Shown in pieces: positions 38,949 to 47,737 of a stretch of 64,000 nt of DNA. The notes beneath the pieces were generated by a model. The model did not search any database. It saw nothing but the letters and a program-made list of their open reading frames with translations, and was not told the DNA's origin. How positions within the stretch are numbered: position 1 is the stretch's first letter; the number at the start of each line of letters is the position of its first letter. Origin of the DNA: Pseudomonas synxantha. GTDB taxonomy: Bacteria > Pseudomonadota > Gammaproteobacteria > Pseudomonadales > Pseudomonadaceae. The stretch lies in assembly GCF_900105675.1 (NCBI RefSeq), contig NZ_LT629786.1, positions 682,001 to 746,000 on the forward strand, in the 5' to 3' direction. A program made the translations under genes and the position numbers.

Positions 38949-39683
38949 TCAGACCTCCAGTGAACCGCCGGCCAGTGCGCACAGCTGGATCGGATCAAGG
39001 ATATGCACTTCCTTGCCCTCGGCGGCAATCAGCTGGTTCTGCTGGAAGCGGGTAAACACGCGGGACACGGTCTCTACGGCCAGCCCCAGGTAATTGCCGA
39101 TTTCATTGCGCGACATGCTCAGGCGGAACTGGTTGGCCGAGAAACCGCGGGCGCGAAAGCGCGCCGACAGGTTGACCAGGAATGTAGCGATGCGCTCGTC
39201 GGCGGTTTTCTTCGACAGCAGCAGCATCATTTGCTGGTCGTCACGAATCTCGCGGCTCATCACGCGCATCAGCTGGCGACGCAACTGCGGCAATTGCAGG
39301 GCCAATTCATCGAGGCGTTCGAAAGGGATTTCGCACACCGAAGTCGTCTCCAGCGCTTGGGCCGACACCGGGTGAACCTCGGTGTCCATCCCCGACAGCC
39401 CGACCAACTCGCTGGGCAAGTGGAAGCCAGTGATTTGTTCTTCACCGCCATCGCTTAGGCTGAATGTCTTCAACGCGCCCGAACGTACTGCATAGACCGA
39501 ATCGAACTTGTCGCCCTGGCGAAACAGGAACTCGCCTTTTTTTAGCGGGCGCCCGCGTTTCACGATGTCGTCCAGCGCATCCATGTCTTCCAGATTCAGC
39601 GAAAGTGGCAGGCAGAGGGGAGCCAGGCTGCAATCCTTGCAGTGAACCTGGCTGTGAGCGCGCAGTTTGGCTGGCTCAGACAT
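38949..39683 (-). CDS. anr: Oxygen-sensing regulator Anr (FNR family)
   Basis: CRP/FNR-type activator that binds TTGAT-N4-ATCAA when its oxygen-labile [4Fe-4S] cluster is intact. 244 residues. Cluster cysteines C15, C18, C24 and C117 are present ([18 protein letters not shown]). The cyclic-nucleotide-like fold is followed by a long dimer helix and an HTH whose recognition helix contains VETVSR, the FNR-type E--SR pattern. Targets visible in this window are hemN, ccoG and the two cco operons. Confidence 0.97.
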   Translation of the reverse strand: MSEPAKLRAHSQVHCKDCSLAPLCLPLSLNLEDMDALDDIVKRGRPLKKGEFLFRQGDKFDSVYAVRSGALKTFSLSDGGEEQITGFHLPSELVGLSGMDTEVHPVSAQALETTSVCEIPFERLDELALQLPQLRRQLMRVMSREIRDDQQMMLLLSKKTADERIATFLVNLSARFRARGFSANQFRLSMSRNEIGNYLGLAVETVSRVFTRFQQNQLIAAEGKEVHILDPIQLCALAGGSLEV

Positions 39684-39839
39684 TTCTTAAATCCTTGTGG
39701 GAAAACACACATAAGACGTAAGGGTAACGCACTGGGGGGCACCGAAGCCAGCATGTACAAAAAACCTGGCGGAATATAAAGATTTGTCCGAGGCGGCCGA
39801 TAGCACTGCCATCGAATATGAACGCGGGTGGCTCAAACC

Positions 39840-40301
39840 ATGTTATCCCTCAGTACTCAACTCGCCTCGCGCACCCAGGTCCAGGCACTGCCCGAAGCCA
39901 AGAAGGCGGTAGACTCCGATGTTGCCGCGATCCCGTCGACGGATGCAGCCAAGCCTGCCGTTTCAGTGACCATTTCTGGTGCCGCGATGAAAGCTGCAGC
40001 GGCGGAGAAAACCTCAAACAGTGATATCGATGACAGTGGCCTGGCGGACAACGTCAAGAACCTGCTGAAGATGATTCGCGAGATCAAGAAACAGATTGCC
40101 GAGAAACAGGCTGAGATGGCAGCGGTGATGGCTGATAAAAACCTCTCGCCGGAACAGGCACGTGCCCGGCTTTCGGGCCTGCAATCGGCGTTGAGCGCAC
40201 TGCAGGCCGGGTTGACCAGCGCTCAGGCGTCGCTGGCCAAAGCCATGAAAGACATGAGCGGCGCCGATGCGATCAAGACTGCCGGGCTGGCGATGAAGTA
40301 A
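39840..40301 (+). CDS. Small coiled-coil protein of unknown function
   Basis: 153 residues from ATG 39840 (a GTG at 39828 would add four). Low-complexity Ala/Ser/Lys N-terminus, then a predicted coiled coil (NVKNLLKMIREIKKQIAEKQ and onward) and an Ala/Leu/Ser-rich helical tail (SALSALQAGLTSAQASLAKAM). No signal peptide or membrane segment. It is divergent from anr and convergent with hemN, whose stop is only 6 bp away. A gene in the same place is known between anr and hemN in P. aeruginosa. Function unknown. Confidence 0.65.
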   Translation: MLSLSTQLASRTQVQALPEAKKAVDSDVAAIPSTDAAKPAVSVTISGAAMKAAAAEKTSNSDIDDSGLADNVKNLLKMIREIKKQIAEKQAEMAAVMADKNLSPEQARARLSGLQSALSALQAGLTSAQASLAKAMKDMSGADAIKTAGLAMK

Positions 40302-40307
40302 CCACCG

Positions 40308-41690
40308 TCAGATGACCCGCGAAAATCGCTGCCTGTTCTGGTGCTCCAGATAGGCATCGAACACCATGCACACCGAGCGCACCAACAAGCGCCCGGCCGG
40401 CAGCACACGAATGCCCAGGGCATCCAGCTCGATCAAGCCATCGGTCGCCATCGTCTCCAGTTGCGGCCATAGCTCGGTGAAATAACCGCGAAAATCGATG
40501 TTGTAGGTCTGTTCGATCCCTTCGAATACCAGGCTGAAATTGCAGATCAACTGCTGGATCACGTCCCGGCGCAGACGATCGTCCGTGGTACAGACCAGTC
40601 CACGGCTGGTCGCCAGCTGAGCGCCCGCCAAGGCATTCTGGTACTGGTTCAGATCACTGCTGTTTTGACAGTACAGGTCGCCGACCTGGCTGATCGCCGA
40701 CACTCCAAGCCCAATCAGATCGCAATGCCCGTGGGTGGTGTAACCCTGGAAGTTACGCTGCAGCCTGCCTTCTTCCTGGGCAATGGCCAATTCGTCGTCT
40801 GGCAAGGCAAAGTGGTCCATGCCGATATAGCGGTAGCCGGCCTGGGTCAATTGCTCGATGGTGGTTTGCAGCATCAGCAGTTTCTCCGCCGGCGAGGGCA
40901 GGTCGTCGGTGTTGATCCGCCGTTGCGGCATGAAGCGTTCTGGCAGGTGCGCGTAGTTGAATACGGACAGGCGGTCCGGCTGCAAACGGATGACTTCCTC
41001 CACGGTGCGCGCAAAATTCAGCGGAGACTGCTTGGGCAAGCCGTAGATCAGGTCGATATTGATCGAGCGAAATTGCAGGGTGCGTGCCGCATCGATCACC
41101 GCGCGGGTTTCTTCCAGGCTTTGCAGGCGATTGACCGCCCGTTGTACGTCGGGGTCGAGGTCTTGCAGGCCGATGCTTACGCGGTTGAAGCCCAGCTCGC
41201 GCAGCAGGCCCATGGTGGCCCAGTCGGCTTCGCGTGGATCGATTTCGATACCGTAGTCGCCTGAATCGTCATCCAGCAAATTGAAGTGCTGGCGCAGGCA
41301 GGCCATCACCTGGCGAAGTTCATCGTGACTGAGAAAAGTGGGCGTACCGCCGCCCAGATGCAGCTGCTCAACCGTTTGCTTGGGGTCGAGGTGACAGGCC
41401 ACCAGCTGGATTTCCTGCTCCAGGCGTTGCAGGTAGGCCTGGGCGCGTCCGCGGTCCTTGGTGATGACCTTGTTGCAGGCGCAGTAGTAGCAAATGTTGG
41501 CGCAGAACGGCACGTGCACATATAGCGACAATGGCCGCACGGCCTTGCGGCTGTCACGCAGCGCGTGGAGCAAGTCGAAGGTGCCGACCTGGCTGTCAAA
41601 TTGTACGGCGGTGGGGTAGGACGTGTAGCGCGGCCCCGCCAAGTCGTAGCGGTGAATCAGATCTGTGTCCCAACGAATGGCGTCGAGCAT
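40308..41690 (-). CDS. hemN: Oxygen-independent coproporphyrinogen III oxidase
   Basis: Radical SAM enzyme that makes protoporphyrinogen IX without oxygen, supplying heme for microaerobic cytochromes. 460 residues. The [4Fe-4S]-SAM motif is complete at C63, C67, C70 with the HemN-specific C72 (PFCANICYYCACNK), and LHLGGGTPTFL and IDPREADWATM follow. A perfect Anr box lies about 67 bp upstream, consistent with activation at low oxygen. Confidence 0.97.
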   Translation of the reverse strand: MLDAIRWDTDLIHRYDLAGPRYTSYPTAVQFDSQVGTFDLLHALRDSRKAVRPLSLYVHVPFCANICYYCACNKVITKDRGRAQAYLQRLEQEIQLVACHLDPKQTVEQLHLGGGTPTFLSHDELRQVMACLRQHFNLLDDDSGDYGIEIDPREADWATMGLLRELGFNRVSIGLQDLDPDVQRAVNRLQSLEETRAVIDAARTLQFRSINIDLIYGLPKQSPLNFARTVEEVIRLQPDRLSVFNYAHLPERFMPQRRINTDDLPSPAEKLLMLQTTIEQLTQAGYRYIGMDHFALPDDELAIAQEEGRLQRNFQGYTTHGHCDLIGLGVSAISQVGDLYCQNSSDLNQYQNALAGAQLATSRGLVCTTDDRLRRDVIQQLICNFSLVFEGIEQTYNIDFRGYFTELWPQLETMATDGLIELDALGIRVLPAGRLLVRSVCMVFDAYLEHQNRQRFSRVI

Positions 41691-41750
41691 GCGGGCGGTC
41701 CCCGGGAATGGCTAGTGGGCCGAGTCTAGGGGCAGGGCTGGGCAGGCATC

Positions 41751-41764
41751 TTGATTTGCATCAA
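41751..41764 (-). promoter_or_regulatory. Anr box upstream of hemN
   Basis: TTGATTTGCATCAA is a perfect match to TTGAT-N4-ATCAA. Centred about 67 bp before the hemN ATG, it would sit at -41.5 for a start about 26 nt upstream of the gene. It also lies just past the end of the next minus-strand gene. Confidence 0.9.
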
Positions 41765-41793
41765 CGGGGAGCGGCGCTATGCCACATGGGCCT

Positions 41794-42477
41794 TTAATGC
41801 CCCATTAGCCAGTGCTGATGCGGGCCCGGCAGCGTCCAGATGCCGAAGATCATTACCAGCACGCCCCCGGCGACACGCACGCTGCGCTTGCGCAATAACG
41901 CGGTCACGCGTTCGGCCGCCAGCCCGGTGGCGAGCAGCACCGGCCAGGTGCCCAGCCCGAAGGCCAGCATCAGCAATGCACTGTCCAGCGCATTGCCTTG
42001 GCTCGCCGCCCAGAGCAGGGTGCTGTAGACCAACCCGCACGGCAACCAGCCCCACAGCGCGCCCAGCAGCAAGGCGCGAGGCAGGCTGGACACCGGCAGC
42101 AAACGGTTGGCAACAGGCTGTATATGCCGCCACAGGCCGCGCCCGAGGCTTTCGATACGGGTCAGGCCGCTCCACCAGCCGGCCAGGTACAGGCCCATGC
42201 AAACCAGCAGCAGCCCGGCGAGCACGCGCATGAACATCGCCGCCGGGCTGTTGGCCACTGCCCAGCCGGCCAGGCCAATCAATAACCCCGCCGAGGCATA
42301 GCTGAGGATGCGCCCCAGGTTGTACGCCAGCAGCAAGCGAAAGCGGCGGCTGCGTTGCTCCTTGGGGATCGCCAGGGTCAGCGCGCCCATCAGCCCGCCG
42401 CACATGCCCAGGCAATGGCCGCCGCCGAGCAGGCCAAGGATCAGCGCCGAGACCAGCAGGGGCGCCAGCTCAAGCAT
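41794..42477 (-). CDS. TauE/SafE-DsbD-like membrane protein of the cbb3 assembly cluster
   Basis: 227 residues, about six transmembrane helices, no thioredoxin domain. Conserved GGGHCLGMCGG near the N-terminus and GWLPCGLVYS in the second half place two cysteine-containing motifs in the membrane, as in DsbD/CcdA-related and sulfite-exporter (SafE-type) proteins found next to ccoS. It overlaps the end of ccoS by 8 bp, so is part of the ccoGHIS operon. A role in copper or thiol handling for cbb3 assembly is inferred from context. Confidence 0.85.
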   Translation of the reverse strand: MLELAPLLVSALILGLLGGGHCLGMCGGLMGALTLAIPKEQRSRRFRLLLAYNLGRILSYASAGLLIGLAGWAVANSPAAMFMRVLAGLLLVCMGLYLAGWWSGLTRIESLGRGLWRHIQPVANRLLPVSSLPRALLLGALWGWLPCGLVYSTLLWAASQGNALDSALLMLAFGLGTWPVLLATGLAAERVTALLRKRSVRVAGGVLVMIFGIWTLPGPHQHWLMGH

Positions 42478-42682
42478 GGGGTGGGGCTTTGGGCGGTTGC
42501 TCGGGGCCGTTGGCTTCGTCGACGGCGGCCAGGTGATTCGGATCCTGATCGTCGAACAACACGCTGTGGGCCGGGCCATCGAGATCCTCGTACTGACCGC
42601 TGTCCACGGCCCAGAAGAAGATGTAGATCGCCACACCCACTAAAAGCAGCGCCGCCGGTATCATCACGTATAGAGCTGGCAT
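42470..42682 (-). CDS. ccoS: cbb3 oxidase assembly protein CcoS
   Basis: 70-residue single-span membrane protein (MPALYVMIPAALLLVGVAIY, then FFWAVDSGQYEDLDGPAHSVLFDD), the diagnostic CcoS sequence; needed for cofactor insertion into CcoN. ATG 42682 is chosen because GGAG lies 5 nt upstream; GTG 42688 is weaker. 22 bp after ccoI. Confidence 0.93.
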   Translation of the reverse strand: MPALYVMIPAALLLVGVAIYIFFWAVDSGQYEDLDGPAHSVLFDDQDPNHLAAVDEANGPEQPPKAPPHA

Positions 42683-42704
42683 CTGCACTCCATGCCCACG
42701 CGGC

Positions 42705-45149
42705 TCAGGCCGGCAGCGGGCGGGTTATCAAGGTGGTGCCGGTGGCTGGCGCGCTCGGCAGGCGAGTCAGGCGCAAGGCGTTGAGCACCACGGTCAATGA
42801 GCTGAGGGACATGCCGATCGCCGCCCAGATCGGGGTGATCCAGCCCAGGGCGGCAAACGGCAGCATAAGGCCATTGTACAGCCCGGCCCACAGCAGGTTC
42901 TCAATGATTACCCGACGAGTGCGTCGCGCCAGGCTGAAGGCCTGCACCAAGGCATCCAGGCGGTTGGACAACAGCACCGCGTCGGCACTGGTTTTCGCCA
43001 AGTCCGTGGCCGAGCCCATGGCTACGCTGATATCGGCGGCGGCCAGTACCGGCACATCGTTGACACCATCACCCAACATCAGCACCTTACGGCCTTCCTT
43101 GTGCAGGTTTTGCAGTACCCGCAGCTTGTCGTCAGGGCGCAGGCCACCGTGGGCTTCGTCGATGCCCAGCTCAAGGGCGACACTGGCGACCATCGGCGAA
43201 CTGTCCCCCGAGAGCAACAGCGTACGCCAGCCGCGCGCCTTGCAGGCGGCCAACAAGGCCGGTGCATCGCTGCGCAGGCGGTCGTCCAGCACGAACCAGG
43301 CGAGTGCGCCGTTACGATCGCCCAGCAGCAGCCATTGCCCGGCTTCATCCGGCGCCACCGGCATCGCGCAACCACTGAGCGCGCAGACAAACGCCGGTTG
43401 GCCGATACGCAGGTGCCGCTCACCCACGCGACCTTCCAAGCCTAGGCCGGGGGAACTGAGCACTTCGTCGGCGGCCAGCGGCGCACGCCCAAAGGCGCGG
43501 GCGATCGGGTGTTCCGAGCGGTTCTCCAGGGCGGCCGCGAGGCTCAGGCATTGGTCGCTGTCCAGCGCGCCCAGGGGCCGGATGGCGCGCAACGCCAGGC
43601 GCCCTTCGGTGAGGGTGCCGGTCTTGTCGAAAATCACCGTATCGATCTGGTTCAGGCCCTCAAGCACATGGCCACGAGTCAATAGCAACCCAAGAGTGTG
43701 CAAGGTGCCGGTGGCAGCAGTGAGGGCGGTCGGCGTGGCCAGGGATAGCGCGCACGGGCACGTGGCCACCAGCATCGCCAATACAATCCAGAACGCCCGG
43801 GATGGGTCCAGTTCCCACCACAGCAGGCCGATCAGCGCGGCGGCTATCAACGAGCACAGCAGGAACCACTGCGCGGCGCGGTCGGCGATCTGCGCCAGGC
43901 GGGGCTTCTCAGCCTGGGCGCGCTCCAGCAGGCGCACGATGGCGGACAACCGTGTGTCATGGCCCAGGGCGCGCACTTCGACGCTCAGCGCGCCTTCGAC
44001 ATTCAGGGTGCCGGCGGTGACGCTGTCACCAATCCCCCGGGGTTGCGGCAGGTACTCGCCGGTCAGCAGGGATTCATCGATGCTGGATTGGCCGTCGAGA
44101 ATCACGCCATCCGCCGGCAGCACCGCACCGGGGTGCACCAGCACGCGATCACCCAGCGCCAACTCACTGAGCAGGATGCGTTCGCTCTGGCCATCATTTT
44201 TCAGGCGCAGGCAGGAGGCAGGCAACAGGTTGACCAACTGAGCGGTGGCCGCTGCGGTGCGCTCCCGGGCGCGACGCTCAAGGTAACGCCCAGCCAGCAG
44301 GAACAGCGCAAACATGCCCACCGCATCGAAATATAATTCGCCCACACCGGTGATCGCCGTCCAGATGCCCGCCACGTAGGCGCCGCCAATCGCCAGGGAC
44401 ACCGACACGTCCATGGTCAGGTGGCGCGTGCGCAAGTCGCGCAGGGCGCCCTTGAAGAAGGGTGCGCAGCTGTAGAACACGATGGGCGTGGTCAGAAACA
44501 TCGCGACCCAGCGCAGGATCACATGCAGCTCCGGGCTCAGGTCGATATTGAATTCCGGCCAGGTGGCCATGGTTGCCATCATCGCCTGGAACCACAGCAA
44601 GCCGGCGACGCCCAGTTGGCGCAGGGCCAGGCGGTTCTCGCTGGCCAATTGCTCGGCGGCGCGGTCGGCGTGGTAAGGGTGGGCGGCGTAGCCGATATGG
44701 CGCAGTTCGCTGAGCAGTTGGCTCAACGGCAATTGCCCATCGGCCCAGCGTACCTGCAGGCGGTGGTTGGACAGGTTCAGCCGGGCCTCGGCCACGGCGG
44801 GCAGGCTGCGCAGGTGCTTCTCGATCAACCAGCCGCAGGCGGCGCAGCTGATGCCTTCCATCAACAGGGTGGCTTCGGCAAGGTCGCCTTCGTGGCGCAC
44901 AAAGGGTTTTTGCACATCGGCGCGGTCGTACAACGCCAGCTCATCGATCAGTTGCACCGGTAATGCCTCAGGGTTGGCCGAGGCTTCGCTGCGGTGCTGG
45001 TAATAGCTTTCCAACCCACCGGCAACAATGGCTTCGGCGACCGCCTGGCAGCCCGGGCAGCACAGTTCGCGGCGCTCGCCGAGGATCTGGGCGGTAAACC
45101 GGCTGCCGGCGGGGACGGGCAGGGCGCAGTGGTAGCAGGGGGTGGTCAT
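42705..45149 (-). CDS. ccoI: Copper-transporting P-type ATPase CcoI
   Basis: 814-residue P1B-type ATPase exporting Cu(I) for the cbb3 oxidase. N-terminal cysteine-rich segment (CYHC, then CCPGC), heavy-metal domain GISCAACGW (C102, C105), eight transmembrane helices with the CPC metal site CPCALSLATP, phosphorylation motif DKTGTLTEG, and hinge GDGVNDVPVL. It lies between ccoH and ccoS; the 115 bp before it contain a REP pair, unusual within an operon. Confidence 0.96.
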   Translation of the reverse strand: MTTPCYHCALPVPAGSRFTAQILGERRELCCPGCQAVAEAIVAGGLESYYQHRSEASANPEALPVQLIDELALYDRADVQKPFVRHEGDLAEATLLMEGISCAACGWLIEKHLRSLPAVAEARLNLSNHRLQVRWADGQLPLSQLLSELRHIGYAAHPYHADRAAEQLASENRLALRQLGVAGLLWFQAMMATMATWPEFNIDLSPELHVILRWVAMFLTTPIVFYSCAPFFKGALRDLRTRHLTMDVSVSLAIGGAYVAGIWTAITGVGELYFDAVGMFALFLLAGRYLERRARERTAAATAQLVNLLPASCLRLKNDGQSERILLSELALGDRVLVHPGAVLPADGVILDGQSSIDESLLTGEYLPQPRGIGDSVTAGTLNVEGALSVEVRALGHDTRLSAIVRLLERAQAEKPRLAQIADRAAQWFLLCSLIAAALIGLLWWELDPSRAFWIVLAMLVATCPCALSLATPTALTAATGTLHTLGLLLTRGHVLEGLNQIDTVIFDKTGTLTEGRLALRAIRPLGALDSDQCLSLAAALENRSEHPIARAFGRAPLAADEVLSSPGLGLEGRVGERHLRIGQPAFVCALSGCAMPVAPDEAGQWLLLGDRNGALAWFVLDDRLRSDAPALLAACKARGWRTLLLSGDSSPMVASVALELGIDEAHGGLRPDDKLRVLQNLHKEGRKVLMLGDGVNDVPVLAAADISVAMGSATDLAKTSADAVLLSNRLDALVQAFSLARRTRRVIIENLLWAGLYNGLMLPFAALGWITPIWAAIGMSLSSLTVVLNALRLTRLPSAPATGTTLITRPLPA

Positions 45150-45177
45150 GGTTCAAGGTCTTTGGTGGCTGGGAGGG

Positions 45178-45248
45178 CCTCATCGCGGGCAAGCCCGGCT
45201 CCCACATTCGATTGCGTTCTCCTGTGGGAGCGGGCTTGCCCGCGATGC
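45178..45248. repeat. REP pair inside the cco assembly operon
   Basis: CATCGCGGGCAAGCCCGGCT at 45181 and GGGAGCGGGCTTGCCCGCGA at 45226, inverted with a short spacer. This is the GGGAGCGGGCTTGCCC class, found once in the window. It fills the gap between ccoH and ccoI, where it could stabilise upstream mRNA or lower ccoI expression. Confidence 0.88.
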
Positions 45249-45264
45249 GCGTAGCGCGGCTTTT

Positions 45265-45804
45265 TTACTGCTTCAGGTCTTCGGCACCCTGCAACGGCTC
45301 GTCACCCAGAAGCAAGTCCTTGTCATGGCTGACCTCTTCTTCTTCGAACATCCGCCAGGTCTGGTCACCTTCCACGCCGAGCAATTCCACGAAGCGCCGG
45401 CCTTCGACCTTGTCAGCGACCTGGCCGATATAGCGGCCCTGCCCAGTGTCACTGCGGGCCAGGACGATCTTGCGATCCTTCTCCGGCTGGGTTGGGGAAA
45501 TCAGGTTCAGTTCCAGGGTCGTCGGGCCGCTGTTGCCGGTCAGTTGCAGTTCGACTTCGCCGGTCAGTTCATCCAGGTGCAGCCTGGCGCGCAATTGCAG
45601 GGTCTGCGCCAGGCGTTCGCGGTCCAGGGAGCGGTTGATGCCTTTGCCGGCCTCGTAGTAGTTGTCGTTGACCAGGTTGTCCGGGTTGTTCACCGCGATG
45701 GTCACCATGGACAAGGTCAGGGTCACCGAGCAGGCCAGGATCGCAATGATGATCCAGGGCCAGAGGTGCTTGTACCAAGGGCTTGCGGCAGTGGCTGAGG
45801 ACAT
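45265..45804 (-). CDS. ccoH: FixH/CcoH family cbb3 assembly protein
   Basis: 179 residues: one N-terminal transmembrane helix (WPWIIIAILACSVTLTLSMV), the conserved NPDNLVNDNYYEAGKGINRS segment, and a periplasmic beta domain. It stabilises the assembling cbb3 oxidase together with CcoI. 15 bp after ccoG. Confidence 0.92.
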   Translation of the reverse strand: MSSATAASPWYKHLWPWIIIAILACSVTLTLSMVTIAVNNPDNLVNDNYYEAGKGINRSLDRERLAQTLQLRARLHLDELTGEVELQLTGNSGPTTLELNLISPTQPEKDRKIVLARSDTGQGRYIGQVADKVEGRRFVELLGVEGDQTWRMFEEEEVSHDKDLLLGDEPLQGAEDLKQ

Positions 45805-45819
45805 TGGTTCTATTCCCTG

Positions 45820-47238
45820 TTAACGGACTTGTGGGCCGATGAATCGGCTCTTGGCTTCAATATGAACGCTGGTGTCATCGGCGTCCTTGAGGATGAACGT
45901 CACCTCGTTGGTGCTCGACGGCAACTGCTCCGGCGCACTCGACAGCTCTACCGGCATGCTGACGATATCGCCGGCAGCTACCTTGATTTCGCGTCGGCCT
46001 TGCAGCTTGAGGTCCGGCAGGCCGGCGGCGTCGAGCACGTAGGTGTGGTCGCGCTGGTCCTTGTTCATGATCTTCAGGCTGTAGACGTTCTCGATGCGCC
46101 CTTCGGCGTTTTCGCGATACAGCACGCGGTCCTTGCTGACATCGAAGCCGACCAGCGAGCGCATGAAAAATGCGCCGACCAGCAGGCTGATCATTGCCAG
46201 CAGCACCAGCGCGTAGCCGATCAACCGTGGGCGCAGCTTATTCGTCTTCTGCCCGGACAGGTTGTGCTCGGTGGTGTAGCTGATCAACCCGCGGGGGTAT
46301 TCCATCTTGTCCATGATGGTGTCGCAGGCATCGATACAGGCGGCGCAACCAATGCACTCGATTTGCAGGCCGTCGCGGATATCGATACCGGTCGGGCACA
46401 CCTGTACGCACATGGTGCAGTCGATGCAATCGCCCAGACCCTGGGCCTTGTAGTCGACGCCTTTTTTGCGCGGGCCGCGTACTTCGCCACGGCGTGGGTC
46501 GTAGGAAACGATCAAGGTGTCTTTGTCGAACATCACGCTCTGGAAGCGCGCATACGGGCACATGTAGATGCACACCTGTTCGCGCAGCCAGCCCGCGTTG
46601 CCGTAGGTGGCGAGGGTGAAGAAGCCCACCCAGAAATACGACCAGCCGTCGGCCTGGCCAGTGAAGAAGTCGAACACCAGCTCGCGGATCGGCGAAAAAT
46701 AGCCGACGAAGGTCATGCCAGTGGCAAAGCCGATCAACAGCCACAGCGTGTGCTTGCTGAACTTGCGCAGGAATTTGTTGGCGCCCATGGGCGCCTTGTC
46801 CAGCTTGATGCGCTGGTTGCGGTCGCCTTCGGTGACCTTTTCGCACCACATGAAGATCCAGGTCCACACGCTTTGCGGGCAGGTATAGCCACACCACACA
46901 CGCCCGGCGTACACGGTGATAAAGAACAGCCCGAAGGCCGCAACGATCAGGATGCCCGAGAGCAGGATGAAATCCTGGGGCCAGAAGGTCGCGCCAAAAA
47001 TGAAGAACTTACGCTCCGGCAGGTTCCACCACACAGCCTGGTGGCCGCCCCAATTCAGCCACACCGTGCCGAAGTAGAGCAGGAACAAACCGGCGCCACC
47101 GAGCATGCGCAAATTACGGAACAGCCCGGTGAAGGCGCGGGTGTAGATTTTCTCTCGCGAGGCGTAGAGGTCGACGCTGTTGCTCGCGTTTTTGGCAGGC
47201 GGGGTAACGTCATGTACCGGTATCTGGTTGCTCATCAT
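45820..47238 (-). CDS. ccoG: Polyferredoxin-like cbb3 accessory protein CcoG
   Basis: 472 residues. Five or so transmembrane helices, with the conserved WCGYTCPQSVWT, then two [4Fe-4S] ferredoxin motifs (CIDCTMCVQVCP and CIGCAACIDACD), and a C-terminal immunoglobulin-like periplasmic domain. CcoG is reported to reduce copper for CcoI-dependent delivery. First gene of the ccoG-ccoH-ccoI-ccoS operon. Two ATGs (47238 and 47235) are adjacent. Upstream are a RegA/RoxR-like dyad and an Anr box. Confidence 0.95.
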   Translation of the reverse strand: MMSNQIPVHDVTPPAKNASNSVDLYASREKIYTRAFTGLFRNLRMLGGAGLFLLYFGTVWLNWGGHQAVWWNLPERKFFIFGATFWPQDFILLSGILIVAAFGLFFITVYAGRVWCGYTCPQSVWTWIFMWCEKVTEGDRNQRIKLDKAPMGANKFLRKFSKHTLWLLIGFATGMTFVGYFSPIRELVFDFFTGQADGWSYFWVGFFTLATYGNAGWLREQVCIYMCPYARFQSVMFDKDTLIVSYDPRRGEVRGPRKKGVDYKAQGLGDCIDCTMCVQVCPTGIDIRDGLQIECIGCAACIDACDTIMDKMEYPRGLISYTTEHNLSGQKTNKLRPRLIGYALVLLAMISLLVGAFFMRSLVGFDVSKDRVLYRENAEGRIENVYSLKIMNKDQRDHTYVLDAAGLPDLKLQGRREIKVAAGDIVSMPVELSSAPEQLPSSTNEVTFILKDADDTSVHIEAKSRFIGPQVR

Positions 47239-47344
47239 TGCATCCCACGGCGGTGGAGATTTGCCTCGGCCAGTACGTGCCAGCCGGGGTCAAATTGGGG
47301 GGTGTTGCAGTAGCCTGATGATACGCCCCCGAGGGTATGTAAGG

Positions 47345-47363
47345 GGTGCGACCTTTGGTCGCG
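47345..47363. promoter_or_regulatory. RegA/PrrA/RoxR-like dyad upstream of ccoG
   Basis: GGTGCGACCTTTGGTCGCG, a GCGAC-N5-GTCGC dyad about 107 bp before ccoG. The same 19-mer with two changes recurs at 51750. The form resembles sites of the RegA/PrrA/RegR redox response regulators, of which Pseudomonas RoxR is a member. Not demonstrated. Confidence 0.5.
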
Positions 47364-47389
47364 TTGGGAGAAATCAATTGATGGTGTAC

Positions 47390-47403
47390 GTGATCTGGAT
47401 CAA
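47390..47403 (-). promoter_or_regulatory. Anr box candidate upstream of ccoG
   Basis: GTGATCTGGATCAA matches TTGAT-N4-ATCAA at nine of ten fixed positions. It is about 155 bp before the ccoG ATG, implying a leader of around 110 nt. Confidence 0.7.
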
Positions 47404-47737
47404 TTGACTTGGCAAGTATGGATGGTTTTTGCAGGTAAGGCGGTCATTCGTCCCATGGATTGATCAGAGGCACGCCTCTGGACCCGATGTAGTGACTACT
47501 TGGTGGATGCGCGGGGCAAGACAGGGGGCTGCGAGTGGTGGCGTGTTTCTCCCTGGAAAGATCGCGGCAGGCAAGCAACAAAGCCTCGCCCGTTTTTACT
47601 ACTGGCGGACCTAACGGATGGTGTACTGCAATGGTGCAAGGCTGGCAGGTATGTGCAGGAACTGAGCGGCGAAAATCAACACTCAGGTTTCACCCCAACG
47701 ACCATGGTGGGGGATTACATACCAATGAGGTGACCAC
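47404..47737. other. Intergenic region before the EF-hand-like orphan
   Basis: No convincing gene in about 330 bp. It holds a compact dyad CAGAGGCACGCCTCTG at 47465-47480 (7-bp arms, 2-bp centre) that looks like a protein-binding site or tight hairpin, and a Hrp-box-like promoter at 47658-47685. Short open frames around 47430-47740 lack ribosome sites and look accidental. Confidence 0.45.
47658..47685 (+). promoter_or_regulatory. Hrp-box-like (HrpL/RspL sigma) promoter candidate
   Basis: GGAACT-N15-ACACTCA compared with the HrpL consensus GGAACC-N15/16-CCACNNA: two mismatches and correct spacing. It ends 52 bp before the GTG of the following gene, a usual distance. Moderate chance of coincidence. 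Confidence 0.4.

Noticed and set aside
42355..44241. 628-codon open frame on the plus strand across ccoI
   Set aside because: Arg/Ser/Ala-rich antisense of the P-type ATPase.
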